Below, piece by piece: positions 51,893 to 60,905 of a stretch of 64,000 nucleotides of DNA. The DNA lies in the NCBI RefSeq assembly GCF_900580865.1, contig NZ_UTBZ01000052.1, positions 310,001-374,000 of the forward strand. Reading direction: 5' to 3'. Positions within the stretch are counted from its first letter, which is position 1, and every line of letters starts with the position of its first letter. The notes beneath the pieces were generated by a model. The model was not told where the DNA came from and made no database searches. It saw only the letters and a list, made by a program, of their open reading frames with translations. Both the position numbers and the translations under genes were made by a program. The stretch is from Pseudomonas viridiflava. GTDB taxonomy: Bacteria > Pseudomonadota > Gammaproteobacteria > Pseudomonadales > Pseudomonadaceae.

Positions 51893-51960
51893 TTCGCGAG
51901 CAGGCTCGCTCCCACATTGGATCGCGGTCCCCTGTGGGAGCGAGCCTGCTCGCGAAGGCG
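51893..51960. repeat. REP pair, family A
   Basis: Inverted REP cores (51893-51915 and 51934-51960) are close together between the convergent thioesterase and antiporter genes. Confidence 0.85.
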
Positions 51961-51965
51961 TCAGC

Positions 51966-53774
51966 TCAGGCGCCACTGGCCTCAGGCTGAATCAACGCCA
52001 ACAACGTCCATCCCGCCCCAGGCTTCACCGTCGTCTCCGGCGTCACCACATGCACCCAGCCACTGTCATCGCGCATGAACAATAACGTCGCGCGATTACC
52101 ATGCAGCGCGCGGTAATCCTCCCAACCAAACCCGTCCGTCAACGTCGTGCTGTAAAGCTCGGCACCCTGGCCCATCTGACTGGCCAGTTTCGCGTAGGTA
52201 AACGCCTCGCTACCCAACTGATTGCCGCGATGCTCAAGGCTTGCGCGGTGTTTATCGCTGCGCCGGCTCTCATGACCGCTGGCCAGACCAAACAAGCGTT
52301 GATGGCCGAAATCATGCCGAAAACGCATCGCCGCCAAAGTATTGAGTTCACCCGACGGCGACAGCGCCAGCAAGTGCCCTAGCCCGACCAGATCCAGATG
52401 CGCATCGGCATGCTGCGAAGCCGGATTGCCGAAGTAGGTGGGCAAGCCTTCCATACGCGCGGCACGAATGTTTTCCCAGCTCGAATCGGTCAGCAGCACA
52501 CGGCTGCCCAGTTGCTGCAGCGATTTTCCCAGCTCTCGCGCCGGGCCGTTGGCGCCGACGATCAGGAACCCACTCGGCGCGGGCTCCGCGACCTTGAGCA
52601 GTCGTGCAAGTGGTCGCGCAGTCGCACTCTGCAGCACAACAGTGCCGATGATCACCGCAAACGTCAGCGGCACCAGCAGCAGTGCGCCTTCATGCCCGGC
52701 TTCATGCAGACGAATCGCGAAAATCGCCGACACCGCCGCCGCGACAATCCCGCGCGGCGCGATCCAGCACAGCAATGCACGCTCACGCCAGCTCAGGCTG
52801 GACCCCGCTGTACTGAGCAGCACATTCAATGGCCGGGCAATCAGCTGGATTACCAGTAGCAGGATCAGCACCAGCGGGCCTAATCCGATCAAGGCGTACA
52901 AATCCAGGCGCGCCGCCAACAGAATGAACAACCCGGAAATCAGCAGCACGCTGAGGTTTTCCTTGAAGTGCAAGATATGCCGCACATCCACGCCTTTCAT
53001 GTTGGCCAGCCACATGCCCATCAGCGTCACCGCCAGCAGGCCGGACTCGTGCATCACGGTGTTCGAAGCAATGAAAATCCCCAGCACCGCCGCCAACGAC
53101 GCAAGGTTATGCAGATATTCCGGCAGCCACTGCCGGCGGATCACCGTGCCGAGCAGCCAGCCTCCGACAATGCCGAACACCGCGCCGCACACAATCACGC
53201 CGCCGAAGGTAAACAGACTTTGCTTGAGCCCATGACCTTCGGCGCTGGCAATGATGAAGCTGTAAACCACCACGGCGAGGAGGGCGCCGATCGGATCGAT
53301 GACAATGCCTTCCCAGCGCAGAATGTTGGCGATCGAGGCTTTCGGTCGCACCACGCGCAGCATCGGCACAATCACTGTCGGGCCAGTGACCAGCGTCAGG
53401 CTGCCGAAGAGGATGGCCAGCATCCAGTCGAAACCGAGCAGGAAATGCGTGGCGACGGCGATGACGATCCAGGTCGAGATCGCGCCCAGGGTCACCAGTC
53501 GATGGACGACGCTGCCGATCTCCTTCCACTCCGACAGGTGCAGGGTCAGGCTGCCCTCGAACAGAATCAGCGCCACCGCCAGTGACACCAGCGGCATCAA
53601 CAGCGGGCCGAACATTTCCTGCGGATCGAGCCAGCCCAGCACCGGCCCGACCAGAATCCCCGTCAGCAACAAGAACAGAATCGCTGGCAGCTTCAGACGC
53701 CAGGCCAGCCATTGGCAACCCAGCGCCGCCGCGCCAATCCCGCCAAATGCCAAGAGAATTTGCTGCTCGTTCAT
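51966..53774 (-). CDS. CPA1-type cation:proton antiporter with C-terminal RCK-like domain
   Basis: The 602-residue protein has about 12 membrane helices (FGGIGAAALGCQWLAWRLKLPAILFLLLTGILVGPVLGWL at the start, read in parts) of the Na+/H+ or K+/H+ exchanger fold. After residue 390 a cytoplasmic TrkA-N-like Rossmann domain begins at SGFLIVGANGPARELGKSL. LCWIAPRGIVAAAVSAIFA is the CPA1 signature. The ion preference is unknown. Confidence 0.87.
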   Translation of the reverse strand: MNEQQILLAFGGIGAAALGCQWLAWRLKLPAILFLLLTGILVGPVLGWLDPQEMFGPLLMPLVSLAVALILFEGSLTLHLSEWKEIGSVVHRLVTLGAISTWIVIAVATHFLLGFDWMLAILFGSLTLVTGPTVIVPMLRVVRPKASIANILRWEGIVIDPIGALLAVVVYSFIIASAEGHGLKQSLFTFGGVIVCGAVFGIVGGWLLGTVIRRQWLPEYLHNLASLAAVLGIFIASNTVMHESGLLAVTLMGMWLANMKGVDVRHILHFKENLSVLLISGLFILLAARLDLYALIGLGPLVLILLLVIQLIARPLNVLLSTAGSSLSWRERALLCWIAPRGIVAAAVSAIFAIRLHEAGHEGALLLVPLTFAVIIGTVVLQSATARPLARLLKVAEPAPSGFLIVGANGPARELGKSLQQLGSRVLLTDSSWENIRAARMEGLPTYFGNPASQHADAHLDLVGLGHLLALSPSGELNTLAAMRFRHDFGHQRLFGLASGHESRRSDKHRASLEHRGNQLGSEAFTYAKLASQMGQGAELYSTTLTDGFGWEDYRALHGNRATLLFMRDDSGWVHVVTPETTVKPGAGWTLLALIQPEASGA

Positions 53775-53882
53775 TGATGCTCCCTGTTCCTTGAAATAGC
53801 GGGCTATGAAAGACTAGCGCCCATTCCTACAGTTCACTCTACATTTGCGCACAGTCCTTGAGGCTGTGTGACTTGAGCGCCC

Positions 53883-54779
53883 ATGCCTGCCATCGACCAT
53901 CCGCTGATTGACCAATTCCTCGACGCTTTATGGCTGGAGAAAGGCCTGTCCGACAACACCCGCGGCGCTTATCGCAGCGATCTGGCGCTGTTCAACGGCT
54001 GGTTGCAGGAGAAAAACCTGGAGCTGATCAATGCTGGCCGCGAGTTGATCCTTGATCACTTGTCCTGGCGTCTGGAGCAGAACTACAAACCACGCTCCAC
54101 CGCGAGATTCCTCTCCGGGGTGCGTGGCTTTTATCGCTATCTGCTGCGAGAAAAAATGATCAGCGTCGACCCGACGTTGCGCGTCGATATGCCGCAACTC
54201 GGTAGGCCGTTGCCTAAATCCCTGTCGGAAGCCGACGTCGAAGCCCTGCTTAAAGCACCCGATCTGAGCGAAGCGATCGGCCAGCGTGACCGCGCCATGC
54301 TTGAAGTGCTGTACGCCTGTGGCCTGCGCGTGACCGAACTGGTCAGCCTGACGCTGGAACAGGTCAACCTGCGTCAAGGTGTGTTGCGGGTGATGGGCAA
54401 GGGCAGCAAGGAGCGACTGGTGCCAATGGGCGAAGAGGCGATCGTCTGGATTGAGCGCTACATGCGCGATGGTCGCGGTGAGCTGCTCGGTGGCCGGCCC
54501 AGTGATGTGCTGTTTCCCAGCCAGCGCGGGGAGCAGATGACCCGCCAGACCTTCTGGCACCGGATCAAGCATCAGGCCAAGGTTGCCGGGATCGGCAAGT
54601 CGCTGTCGCCGCACACCCTGCGCCACGCGTTTGCCACGCACCTGCTCAACCACGGCGCGGATTTGCGCGTGGTGCAGATGTTGCTGGGTCATAGCGACCT
54701 TTCCACCACGCAGATCTACACCCACGTCGCCCGTGCCCGCCTGCAGGATCTGCACGCCAAACACCATCCACGCGGCTGA
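53883..54779 (+). CDS. xerD: Tyrosine recombinase XerD
   Basis: XerD with XerC resolves chromosome dimers at dif. The 298-residue protein has the N-terminal SAM-like domain and a catalytic domain with R in ACGLRVTELVSL, H-x-x-R in HTLRHAFATHLL, H in LLGHSDLSTTQIYTH and the final Y in TQIYTHV. It precedes dsbC and hom, the conserved Pseudomonas order. Confidence 0.96.
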   Translation: MPAIDHPLIDQFLDALWLEKGLSDNTRGAYRSDLALFNGWLQEKNLELINAGRELILDHLSWRLEQNYKPRSTARFLSGVRGFYRYLLREKMISVDPTLRVDMPQLGRPLPKSLSEADVEALLKAPDLSEAIGQRDRAMLEVLYACGLRVTELVSLTLEQVNLRQGVLRVMGKGSKERLVPMGEEAIVWIERYMRDGRGELLGGRPSDVLFPSQRGEQMTRQTFWHRIKHQAKVAGIGKSLSPHTLRHAFATHLLNHGADLRVVQMLLGHSDLSTTQIYTHVARARLQDLHAKHHPRG

Positions 54780-54791
54780 ACAAAAAATCCT

Positions 54792-54878
54792 GTGGGAGCG
54801 AGCCTGCTCGCGAAGAGGGAGTGTCAGTCAGCGCTCATTTAGCTGACACACCGCTTTCGCGAGCAGGCTCGCTCCCAC
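54792..54878. repeat. REP pair, family A
   Basis: Inverted REP cores lie between xerD and dsbC. Confidence 0.85.
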
Positions 54879-55034
54879 AAGGATCTGTGCAGTCCTGAAA
54901 GTGTGGCGACAGGCGCATTCGGCCACCGTGGCCTTATGTGTTAGGCTTTGCCGGTTTGCACGATGGGCGGTTATGACCCGGTGTTCCGGCACGGGCGTTC
55001 TGATCGTTTCATTTGTCCGCCTTCAGGAGTTCTC

Positions 55035-55766
55035 ATGCGTCTGACCCAGATTTTCGCCGCCGCAGCCATTGCGTTGGTCAGCACCTTTGCCGTCGCCGAT
55101 GACGCGGCCGACAAAGCGATTCGTCAAAGCCTGGAAAAACTCGAACTCGAGGTTCCGGTAGAAAGCATCAATGCCAGCCCGCTGCCGGGCATGTACGAAG
55201 TCAAACTCAAAGGCAGCCGCGTGCTGTACGCCAGCGCCGATGGCCAGTACATCGTTCAGGGTTATCTGTTCCAGCTCAAGGACGGCAAACCGGTCAACCT
55301 GACCGAGAAGACCGAGCGCCTGGGCATCTCCAAACTGGTCAATGCCATCCCGGTGGCCGAAACCGTGGTTTACCCGGCCGTGGGCGAAACCAAATCGCAC
55401 ATCACCGTGTTCACCGACACCACCTGCCCGTACTGCCACAAGCTGCACGCCGAAGTGCCTGAGCTGAACAAACGCGGCATCGAAGTTCGCTACGTTGCGT
55501 TCCCGCGCCAGGGCCTCGGCTCGCCGGGTGACGAGCAACTGCAAGCCGTGTGGTGCTCGAAAGACAAGAAGGCCGCCATGGACAAAATGGTCGATGGCAA
55601 GGAAATCAAGGCCGCCAAATGCGATAACCCGGTTTCCAGGCAGTTCGCCCTCGGTCAGTCGATTGGCGTGAACGGCACACCGGCCATCGTTTTGGCTGAC
55701 GGACAAGTGATTCCGGGCTACCAGCCTGCGCCACAAGTCGCCAAACTGGCGCTGGGCGCGAAGTAA
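55035..55766 (+). CDS. dsbC: Thiol:disulfide interchange protein DsbC
   Basis: DsbC is the periplasmic disulfide isomerase kept reduced by DsbD. The 243-residue protein has a signal peptide (MRLTQIFAAAAIALVSTFAVA), an N-terminal dimerisation domain and a thioredoxin domain with the active site C-P-Y-C in TDTTCPYCHKLH. A structural disulfide (C near 200 and C near 215, in WCSKDKKAAMDK and AKCDNP) is seen. The ATG follows AGGAG. Confidence 0.95.
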   Translation: MRLTQIFAAAAIALVSTFAVADDAADKAIRQSLEKLELEVPVESINASPLPGMYEVKLKGSRVLYASADGQYIVQGYLFQLKDGKPVNLTEKTERLGISKLVNAIPVAETVVYPAVGETKSHITVFTDTTCPYCHKLHAEVPELNKRGIEVRYVAFPRQGLGSPGDEQLQAVWCSKDKKAAMDKMVDGKEIKAAKCDNPVSRQFALGQSIGVNGTPAIVLADGQVIPGYQPAPQVAKLALGAK

Positions 55767-55836
55767 ATTCGCATCGTCACGGTCAGCCGTGACGATCATG
55801 GTCCGGTAGCCACATCGCCGGGCCATTAATAGAGAG

Positions 55837-55883
55837 CCGCGAGCACGCGGTTGTTTTCCGGCCGACCCCGCGTCGGCCGTTTT
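55837..55883 (+). promoter_or_regulatory. Tandem terminator-like hairpins in the hom leader
   Basis: Hairpin 1 is CCGCG/CGCGG (55837-55850) followed by TTGTTTT. Hairpin 2 is GGCCGAC/GTCGGCC (55860-55878) followed by GTTTT. CGCGG of hairpin 1 can also pair with CCGCG (55868-55872) inside hairpin 2. Confidence 0.5.
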
Positions 55884-55897
55884 ATGGGGAGTTCACA

Positions 55898-57202
55898 GTG
55901 AATCCGGTCAAAGTAGGCATCTGTGGGTTAGGGACCGTCGGTGGCGGTACCTTCAACGTACTTCAGCGCAACGCCGAGGAAATCGCTCGTCGTGCCGGGC
56001 GTGGAATCGAAGTGGCACAAATTGCCATGCGCACGCCAAAGCCTCAGTTCCAGACGACCGGTATTGCGATTACCAACGATGTCTTCGAAGTGGCCACGAA
56101 CCCTGAGATCGACATCGTCATAGAGCTGATGGGCGGCTACACCGTTGCCCGCGAGCTGGTACTCAAGGCCATCGAGAATGGCAAGCATGTGGTCACCGCG
56201 AACAAGGCTCTGATTGCCGTTCACGGTAATGAAATTTTCGCCAAGGCTCGCGAGAAAGGCGTGATCGTGGCGTTCGAAGCGGCCGTGGCCGGTGGCATTC
56301 CGGTGATCAAGGCGATCCGTGAAGGCCTGTCCGCCAACCGCATCAATTGGGTCGCCGGGATCATCAACGGCACCGGTAACTTCATCCTCACCGAAATGCG
56401 CGAAAAGGGCCGTACCTTCGAAGACGTGCTGGCCGAAGCTCAGGCACTGGGTTACGCCGAAGCCGATCCGACCTTCGACGTTGAAGGCATCGACGCGGCG
56501 CACAAGCTGACGATTCTGGCCTCCATCGCGTTCGGCATCCCGCTGCAATTCGACAAGGCTTACACCGAAGGCATCACCAAACTGACCACCGCTGACGTCA
56601 ACTACGCCGAAGCGCTGGGCTATCGCATCAAGCACCTTGGCGTAGCGCGCAGCACTGCCGCCGGCATCGAGTTGCGCGTACACCCGACGCTGATCCCGGC
56701 CGATCGTCTGATCGCCAACGTCAACGGCGTGATGAACGCAGTGATGGTCAACGGTGACGCTGCCGGTTCGACGCTGTTCTACGGTGCTGGCGCCGGCATG
56801 GAGCCAACCGCTTCGTCGGTGATCGCCGATCTGGTCGACGTGGTTCGCGCCATGACTTCCGATCCGGAAAACCGCGTACCGCACCTGGCCTTCCAGCCGG
56901 ACTCGCTGTCGGCCCACCCGATCCTGCCGATCGAAGCCTGCGAAAGCGCCTACTACCTGCGCATTCAGGCCAAGGACCATCCGGGCGTTCTCGCTCAGGT
57001 GGCGAGCATCCTGTCGGAGCGCGGCATCAACATCGAGTCGATCATGCAGAAGGAAGTCGAGGAACACGACGGTCTGGTGCCAATGATCCTGCTGACCCAC
57101 CGCGTGGTCGAGCAGCGCATCAACGATGCCATCGCCGCCCTCGAAGCGCTGGCCGGCGTCAATGGTCCGGTTGTACGGATCCGCGTCGAGCACCTGAACT
57201 AA
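55898..57202 (+). CDS. hom: Homoserine dehydrogenase
   Basis: Hom reduces aspartate semialdehyde to homoserine for threonine and methionine. The 434-residue protein has the NAD(P) loop VGICGLGTVGGG, the catalytic KALIAVHG and DVEGIDAAHKL segments, and a C-terminal ACT domain (LRIQAKDHPGVLAQVASIL) suggesting threonine inhibition. GTG start at 55898 after GGGGAG. It is not fused to aspartokinase. Confidence 0.96.
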   Translation: MNPVKVGICGLGTVGGGTFNVLQRNAEEIARRAGRGIEVAQIAMRTPKPQFQTTGIAITNDVFEVATNPEIDIVIELMGGYTVARELVLKAIENGKHVVTANKALIAVHGNEIFAKAREKGVIVAFEAAVAGGIPVIKAIREGLSANRINWVAGIINGTGNFILTEMREKGRTFEDVLAEAQALGYAEADPTFDVEGIDAAHKLTILASIAFGIPLQFDKAYTEGITKLTTADVNYAEALGYRIKHLGVARSTAAGIELRVHPTLIPADRLIANVNGVMNAVMVNGDAAGSTLFYGAGAGMEPTASSVIADLVDVVRAMTSDPENRVPHLAFQPDSLSAHPILPIEACESAYYLRIQAKDHPGVLAQVASILSERGINIESIMQKEVEEHDGLVPMILLTHRVVEQRINDAIAALEALAGVNGPVVRIRVEHLN

Positions 57203-57207
57203 ACAGA

Positions 57208-57290
57208 AGCAGCTGCAAGCTTCGAGCTTCAAGCTGCAAGTAAAAGCACAGCCGCTTTTCACTTGTAGCTTGCAGCTTACGGCTTGAAGC
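57208..57290. repeat. Family E inverted repeat between hom and thrC
   Basis: AGCTGCAAGCTTCGAGCTTC (57211-57230) and CTTGTAGCTTGCAGCTTACG (57262-57281) are inverted, with repeated GCTTGCAGCT-like words. It resembles other Pseudomonas intergenic repeats but differs from families A-C. Confidence 0.65.
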
Positions 57291-57311
57291 CCAAACCGAA
57301 GGTTTGCCCTT

Positions 57312-58721
57312 ATGCGTTATATCAGTACCCGCGGCCAGGCACCGGCCCTGAATTTCGAAGACGTCCTGCTGGCTGGTCTGGCGACCGACGGCGGTCTGTA
57401 CGTTCCGGAAAACCTGCCACGTTTCACTCAGGAAGAAATTGCTTCCTGGGCCGGCCTGCCTTATCACGAGCTGGCTTTCCGCGTCATGCGCCCGTTTGTC
57501 ACCGGGAGCATTCCGGATGCCGATTTCAAAAAGATCCTTGAAGAAACCTACGGCGTGTTCGCCCACAGCGCCGTCGCGCCGCTGCGTCAGCTGAACGGCA
57601 ACGAATGGGTCATGGAGCTGTTCCACGGTCCGACCCTGGCGTTCAAGGACTTCGCCCTGCAACTGCTCGGTCGTCTGCTCGACTACGTGCTGGAAAAACG
57701 CGGTGAGCGCGTTGTTATCGTCGGCGCTACTTCCGGTGACACCGGTTCGGCTGCTATCGAAGGCTGCAAACACTGCGAAAACGTCGACATCTTCATCCTG
57801 CACCCGCACAACCGTGTGTCCGAAGTGCAGCGTCGCCAGATGACCACGATTTTCGGCGAGAACATCCACAACATCGCCATCGAAGGCAACTTCGATGACT
57901 GCCAGGAAATGGTCAAGAACAGCTTCGCTGACCAGAGCTTCCTCAAAGGCACGCGTCTGGTGGCAGTGAACTCGATCAACTGGGCGCGGATCATGGCCCA
58001 GATCGTTTACTACTTCCACGCAGCCCTGCAGTTGGGCGGCCCGGCGCGTTCGGTGTCGTTCTCGGTGCCGACCGGCAACTTCGGCGACATCTTCGCCGGT
58101 TACCTGGCGCGCAACATGGGCCTGCCGATCAACCAGTTGATCGTCGCCACCAACCGCAACGACATCCTGCACCGCTTCATGAGCGGCAATCAGTACGTCA
58201 AGGAAACCCTGCACGCCACGCTGTCGCCGTCGATGGACATCATGGTCTCGTCGAACTTCGAGCGCCTGCTGTTCGACCTGCACGGTCGCAACGGCGCGGC
58301 GATTGCCGGCCTGATGGACTCGTTCAAAAAGGGCGGCGGTTTCAGCGTCGAGCCAGAGCGCTGGACCGAAGCCCGTAAGCTGTTCGACTCGCTGGCCGTG
58401 GACGATGCGCAAACCTGCGAAACCATCGCCGAAGTCTACGAGCAGACCGGCGAAGTGCTGGATCCACACACGGCCATCGGCGTTAAAGCTGCGCGTGAAT
58501 GTCGCCGCAGTCTGGACATACCGATGGTGATCCTCGGCACCGCGCACCCGGTGAAATTCCCGGATGCAGTGGAGAAAGCCGGTGTAGGAAAAGCGCTCGA
58601 GCTACCTACACATCTTTCTGATTTGTTTGAGCGAAACGAGCGTTGCACCGTTCTGCCAAACGAGCTGAAAGCCGTGCAAGCCTTTGTCAGCCAGCATGGC
58701 AACCGCGGCAAGCCGCTTTAA
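57312..58721 (+). CDS. thrC: Threonine synthase
   Basis: ThrC converts O-phosphohomoserine to threonine with pyridoxal phosphate. The 469-residue class (fungal/gammaproteobacterial type) has the PLP lysine in GPTLAFKDFALQ, the phosphate-binding VGATSGDTGSAAIEG, and VSFSVPTGNFGDIFAGYLA. It follows hom with 109 bp, an inverted repeat between them; a shared transcript is likely. Confidence 0.96.
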   Translation: MRYISTRGQAPALNFEDVLLAGLATDGGLYVPENLPRFTQEEIASWAGLPYHELAFRVMRPFVTGSIPDADFKKILEETYGVFAHSAVAPLRQLNGNEWVMELFHGPTLAFKDFALQLLGRLLDYVLEKRGERVVIVGATSGDTGSAAIEGCKHCENVDIFILHPHNRVSEVQRRQMTTIFGENIHNIAIEGNFDDCQEMVKNSFADQSFLKGTRLVAVNSINWARIMAQIVYYFHAALQLGGPARSVSFSVPTGNFGDIFAGYLARNMGLPINQLIVATNRNDILHRFMSGNQYVKETLHATLSPSMDIMVSSNFERLLFDLHGRNGAAIAGLMDSFKKGGGFSVEPERWTEARKLFDSLAVDDAQTCETIAEVYEQTGEVLDPHTAIGVKAARECRRSLDIPMVILGTAHPVKFPDAVEKAGVGKALELPTHLSDLFERNERCTVLPNELKAVQAFVSQHGNRGKPL

Positions 58722-58745
58722 GCCAGTAAAAGCTGTCACATTTTG

Positions 58746-58771
58746 AAGCCCGTCTCCTGACGGGCTTTTTT
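58746..58771 (+). terminator. Terminator after thrC
   Basis: AAGCCCGTC (58746-58754) and GACGGGCTT (58759-58767) flank a 4-nt loop, and a T run follows. Confidence 0.9.
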
Positions 58772-58841
58772 GTTTCTGCTGCCACACTGCTCGGGTTTTC
58801 ACCCACGAAGGACGGGTGAGTCGATCACGAAGGAAGTGGCA

Positions 58842-60215
58842 ATGCTGTTTTATAGAGGTTTGAAACCGGCACTGGGTGGGCTGTTCTTGTTCGCATTACT
58901 GGCCTTGATGCGCAGCAGTGAGGCGGCGCAACTGGCGCTGCATGACGAGGCCGTGGCTGGCAAAGTCCAGCCCATCGAACTGGCCGCACACGAGCGTCAA
59001 TGGATTCGCGACAACCCCGAGGTGACGGTCACGTCGGTGCAGTACCCGTTGTATCTGTTCCAGGATGAACACGGGCAGTGGAGCGGCTTGAACAACGATG
59101 TACTCAAGCGTGTGACGGCGATGACCGGGTTGCGGTTTGTGCATCAGGAATCGTTTTCCACCGATCACATGCTCGAACGACTGGAGAGCGGCGCGGCGGA
59201 TATCAGTACGACCCTGGCCATGAGCGAGGAGCGCAAGGCATTCCTGGATTACAGCCACGCGTTCGGTGGCGCGGGCTGGGTGTTTGTCGGCCGCGCTGAT
59301 GCGCCACGGCTGGAATCCTTCGAGCAATTGAGCAAACGGGTGCTGGTGCTGCCGGCCCGGCATGCGCTGGAAGACATGATCAGGCGTGACTTCCCCTCGA
59401 TCGAGATTCGCTCGGTCAAGACTTACGCCGAGGCGCGGGCGCTGGTCGAGAGCGGCGAAGCCTACGCCACTATCGAAAACGAAATCGGCGCACAGCTTTA
59501 CCCTTTGGGGTTGCTCAAGGTGGGGGGGCTGGTCGAAGGCAAATGGGAAGCCGACAACCTGGCCGTGCGCAAAGGCATGCCGGTGCTGCTGAGTATCCTC
59601 AACAAGGCCCTTGAGGCATTTCCTGCGGCGGAGTTGCGGGCGATCCGCCTGAAATGGCTGGAAGGTATTGCGCCGGCACCCGTGCCGTCGGTCTGGCAGC
59701 AGATGCTTGAATGGGCTTGTTGGGGCATGGGCGGGCTCGGTGTGTTCGGCCTGCTGTCGCTGGCGTGGAATCGGCGTTTGACGGCAGTGATCAAACTGCG
59801 GCGTGCGGCGGAAAAGGATCTGGGCGATCAACTGGCGTTTCAGCATGCGCTGATCGACTCCATGCCTGATCCGGTGTTCGTCCGCGATCTGCAAGGACGG
59901 CTGGTCATGTGCAATCGCAGCTATGAGGAGGCGTTGTCGGTTCGACTGGATCAGGTGCAGGGGCGGTTGCTGATCGAAGTTGACTCGCTGCCCGACGCCA
60001 CGGCGCTGATGTTGCACGATGAGTTCATGGTGCAGTTGCGCACGCGCAAGTCGCGCTTCAGCAAACGGCGATTGCAGTTCAAGAGCGGTGCTCGTGAGGT
60101 CTATCAGTGGACGGTGCCGTTCTACAGTGCCGACGGTAAATTGCGTGGGCTTTTGGGGGGCTGGACGGACATCACCCAGCGCCGCACAGAGAGCGGGTGC
60201 CGATGTCTGCATTGA
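58842..60215 (+). CDS. Kinase-less BvgS-like sensor (binding domain, TM, PAS)
   Basis: The 457-residue protein has a signal/anchor N-terminus and a Venus-flytrap solute-binding domain (about 35-275, with LFQDEHGQWSGLNNDVLKRV). A membrane helix (about 290-315, LEWACWGMGGLGVFGLLSL) and a PAS domain (from LIDSMPDPVFVRDLQGRL to GLLGGWTDITQRR) follow. In BvgS/EvgS-type proteins a histidine kinase comes next, but here it stops 9 residues after TQRR. It is either a truncated sensor or a specialised receptor. The ATG at 58842 follows AAGGAAG. Confidence 0.78.
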   Translation: MLFYRGLKPALGGLFLFALLALMRSSEAAQLALHDEAVAGKVQPIELAAHERQWIRDNPEVTVTSVQYPLYLFQDEHGQWSGLNNDVLKRVTAMTGLRFVHQESFSTDHMLERLESGAADISTTLAMSEERKAFLDYSHAFGGAGWVFVGRADAPRLESFEQLSKRVLVLPARHALEDMIRRDFPSIEIRSVKTYAEARALVESGEAYATIENEIGAQLYPLGLLKVGGLVEGKWEADNLAVRKGMPVLLSILNKALEAFPAAELRAIRLKWLEGIAPAPVPSVWQQMLEWACWGMGGLGVFGLLSLAWNRRLTAVIKLRRAAEKDLGDQLAFQHALIDSMPDPVFVRDLQGRLVMCNRSYEEALSVRLDQVQGRLLIEVDSLPDATALMLHDEFMVQLRTRKSRFSKRRLQFKSGAREVYQWTVPFYSADGKLRGLLGGWTDITQRRTESGCRCLH

Positions 60216-60331
60216 AGATGGGAAATGTCCTATACGACGCGGCTACTTTTCCGATGGGAGGCTTAGGACGGCTGCCCTAGAGTGACAACAACTGCGGTGA
60301 GAGTCCGCGATTGTCGCTTCAGAGGTCGCTT

Positions 60332-60739
60332 ATGCGCTCGCTTAAAGTCCTGATACTAGAACCCAATCCGTTCCAGCTGATGGCATTGCATCAAATGCTC
60401 AATGCCATTGGCATCTATGATGTGCTGACGGCGCCATCGCTGGCATCGGCCCTGTCATCCTTGAGCCATCGCGGCGTGGTCGACATCGCGATTTGCGATC
60501 CGCAACTCAAGGGCGGCGATGGCCTGGCGTTGATCCAGCATCTGGCGGTTCAACATGAGGCACGTGCGCTGATCCTGCTGGGGACGGTCGCACCGAGCCT
60601 GCTGAACGATCTTGAACCGTTGCTGTGCGAGCACCGGTTGCGGTTGCTGGGGCGCCTGCAAACCCCGGTGTCGGCGGTGTTGATGCGCGGTTTGCTCGAC
60701 AGCTACCTGAGCGCCGCTTCGCCCCTCGTGCGGGTTTGA
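60332..60739 (+). CDS. Degenerate stand-alone receiver-like protein
   Basis: The 135-residue product resembles a response-regulator receiver (LKVLILEPNPFQLMALHQML). The phospho-acceptor aspartate is D56 in AICDPQLKGGDGL. The second acidic residue near residue 10 is P11 (E10-P11 instead of E/D-D), and the conserved lysine is T111 (LQTPVS instead of KP). It has no output domain. It follows the kinase-less sensor by 117 bp and may be its partner or a relic. GAGG precedes the ATG. Confidence 0.7.
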   Translation: MRSLKVLILEPNPFQLMALHQMLNAIGIYDVLTAPSLASALSSLSHRGVVDIAICDPQLKGGDGLALIQHLAVQHEARALILLGTVAPSLLNDLEPLLCEHRLRLLGRLQTPVSAVLMRGLLDSYLSAASPLVRV

Positions 60740-60818
60740 CGGGGGCGGTTATTTTTCTGTCATCTTCGCCGTGCATGCTCTGACAGACCGGTGACACTCC
60801 AGGAACGGAGCGATCGGT

Positions 60819-60893
60819 ATGCAGAACTTTCTTCTCGGGCCGGTGGTCATTTATTGTGAACACGCCCCAGGCACACAGTTTTCGGACTATTGA
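60819..60893 (+). CDS. Possible 24-codon frame before the DUF3509 gene
   Basis: An ATG with GGAG 8 nt upstream opens a frame of 24 codons (MQNFLLGPVVIYCEHAPGTQ...). Its TGA abuts a GTG of the next gene's frame. Its size, strong ribosome-binding site and tight spacing suggest a leader peptide or a small protein; no domain is known. Confidence 0.4.
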   Translation: MQNFLLGPVVIYCEHAPGTQFSDY

Positions 60894-60905
60894 GTGGAGA
60901 TCGAG

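Noticed and set aside
53883..54779. Mobile-element integrase
   Set aside because: The protein is XerD by sequence and by its xerD-dsbC-hom context.
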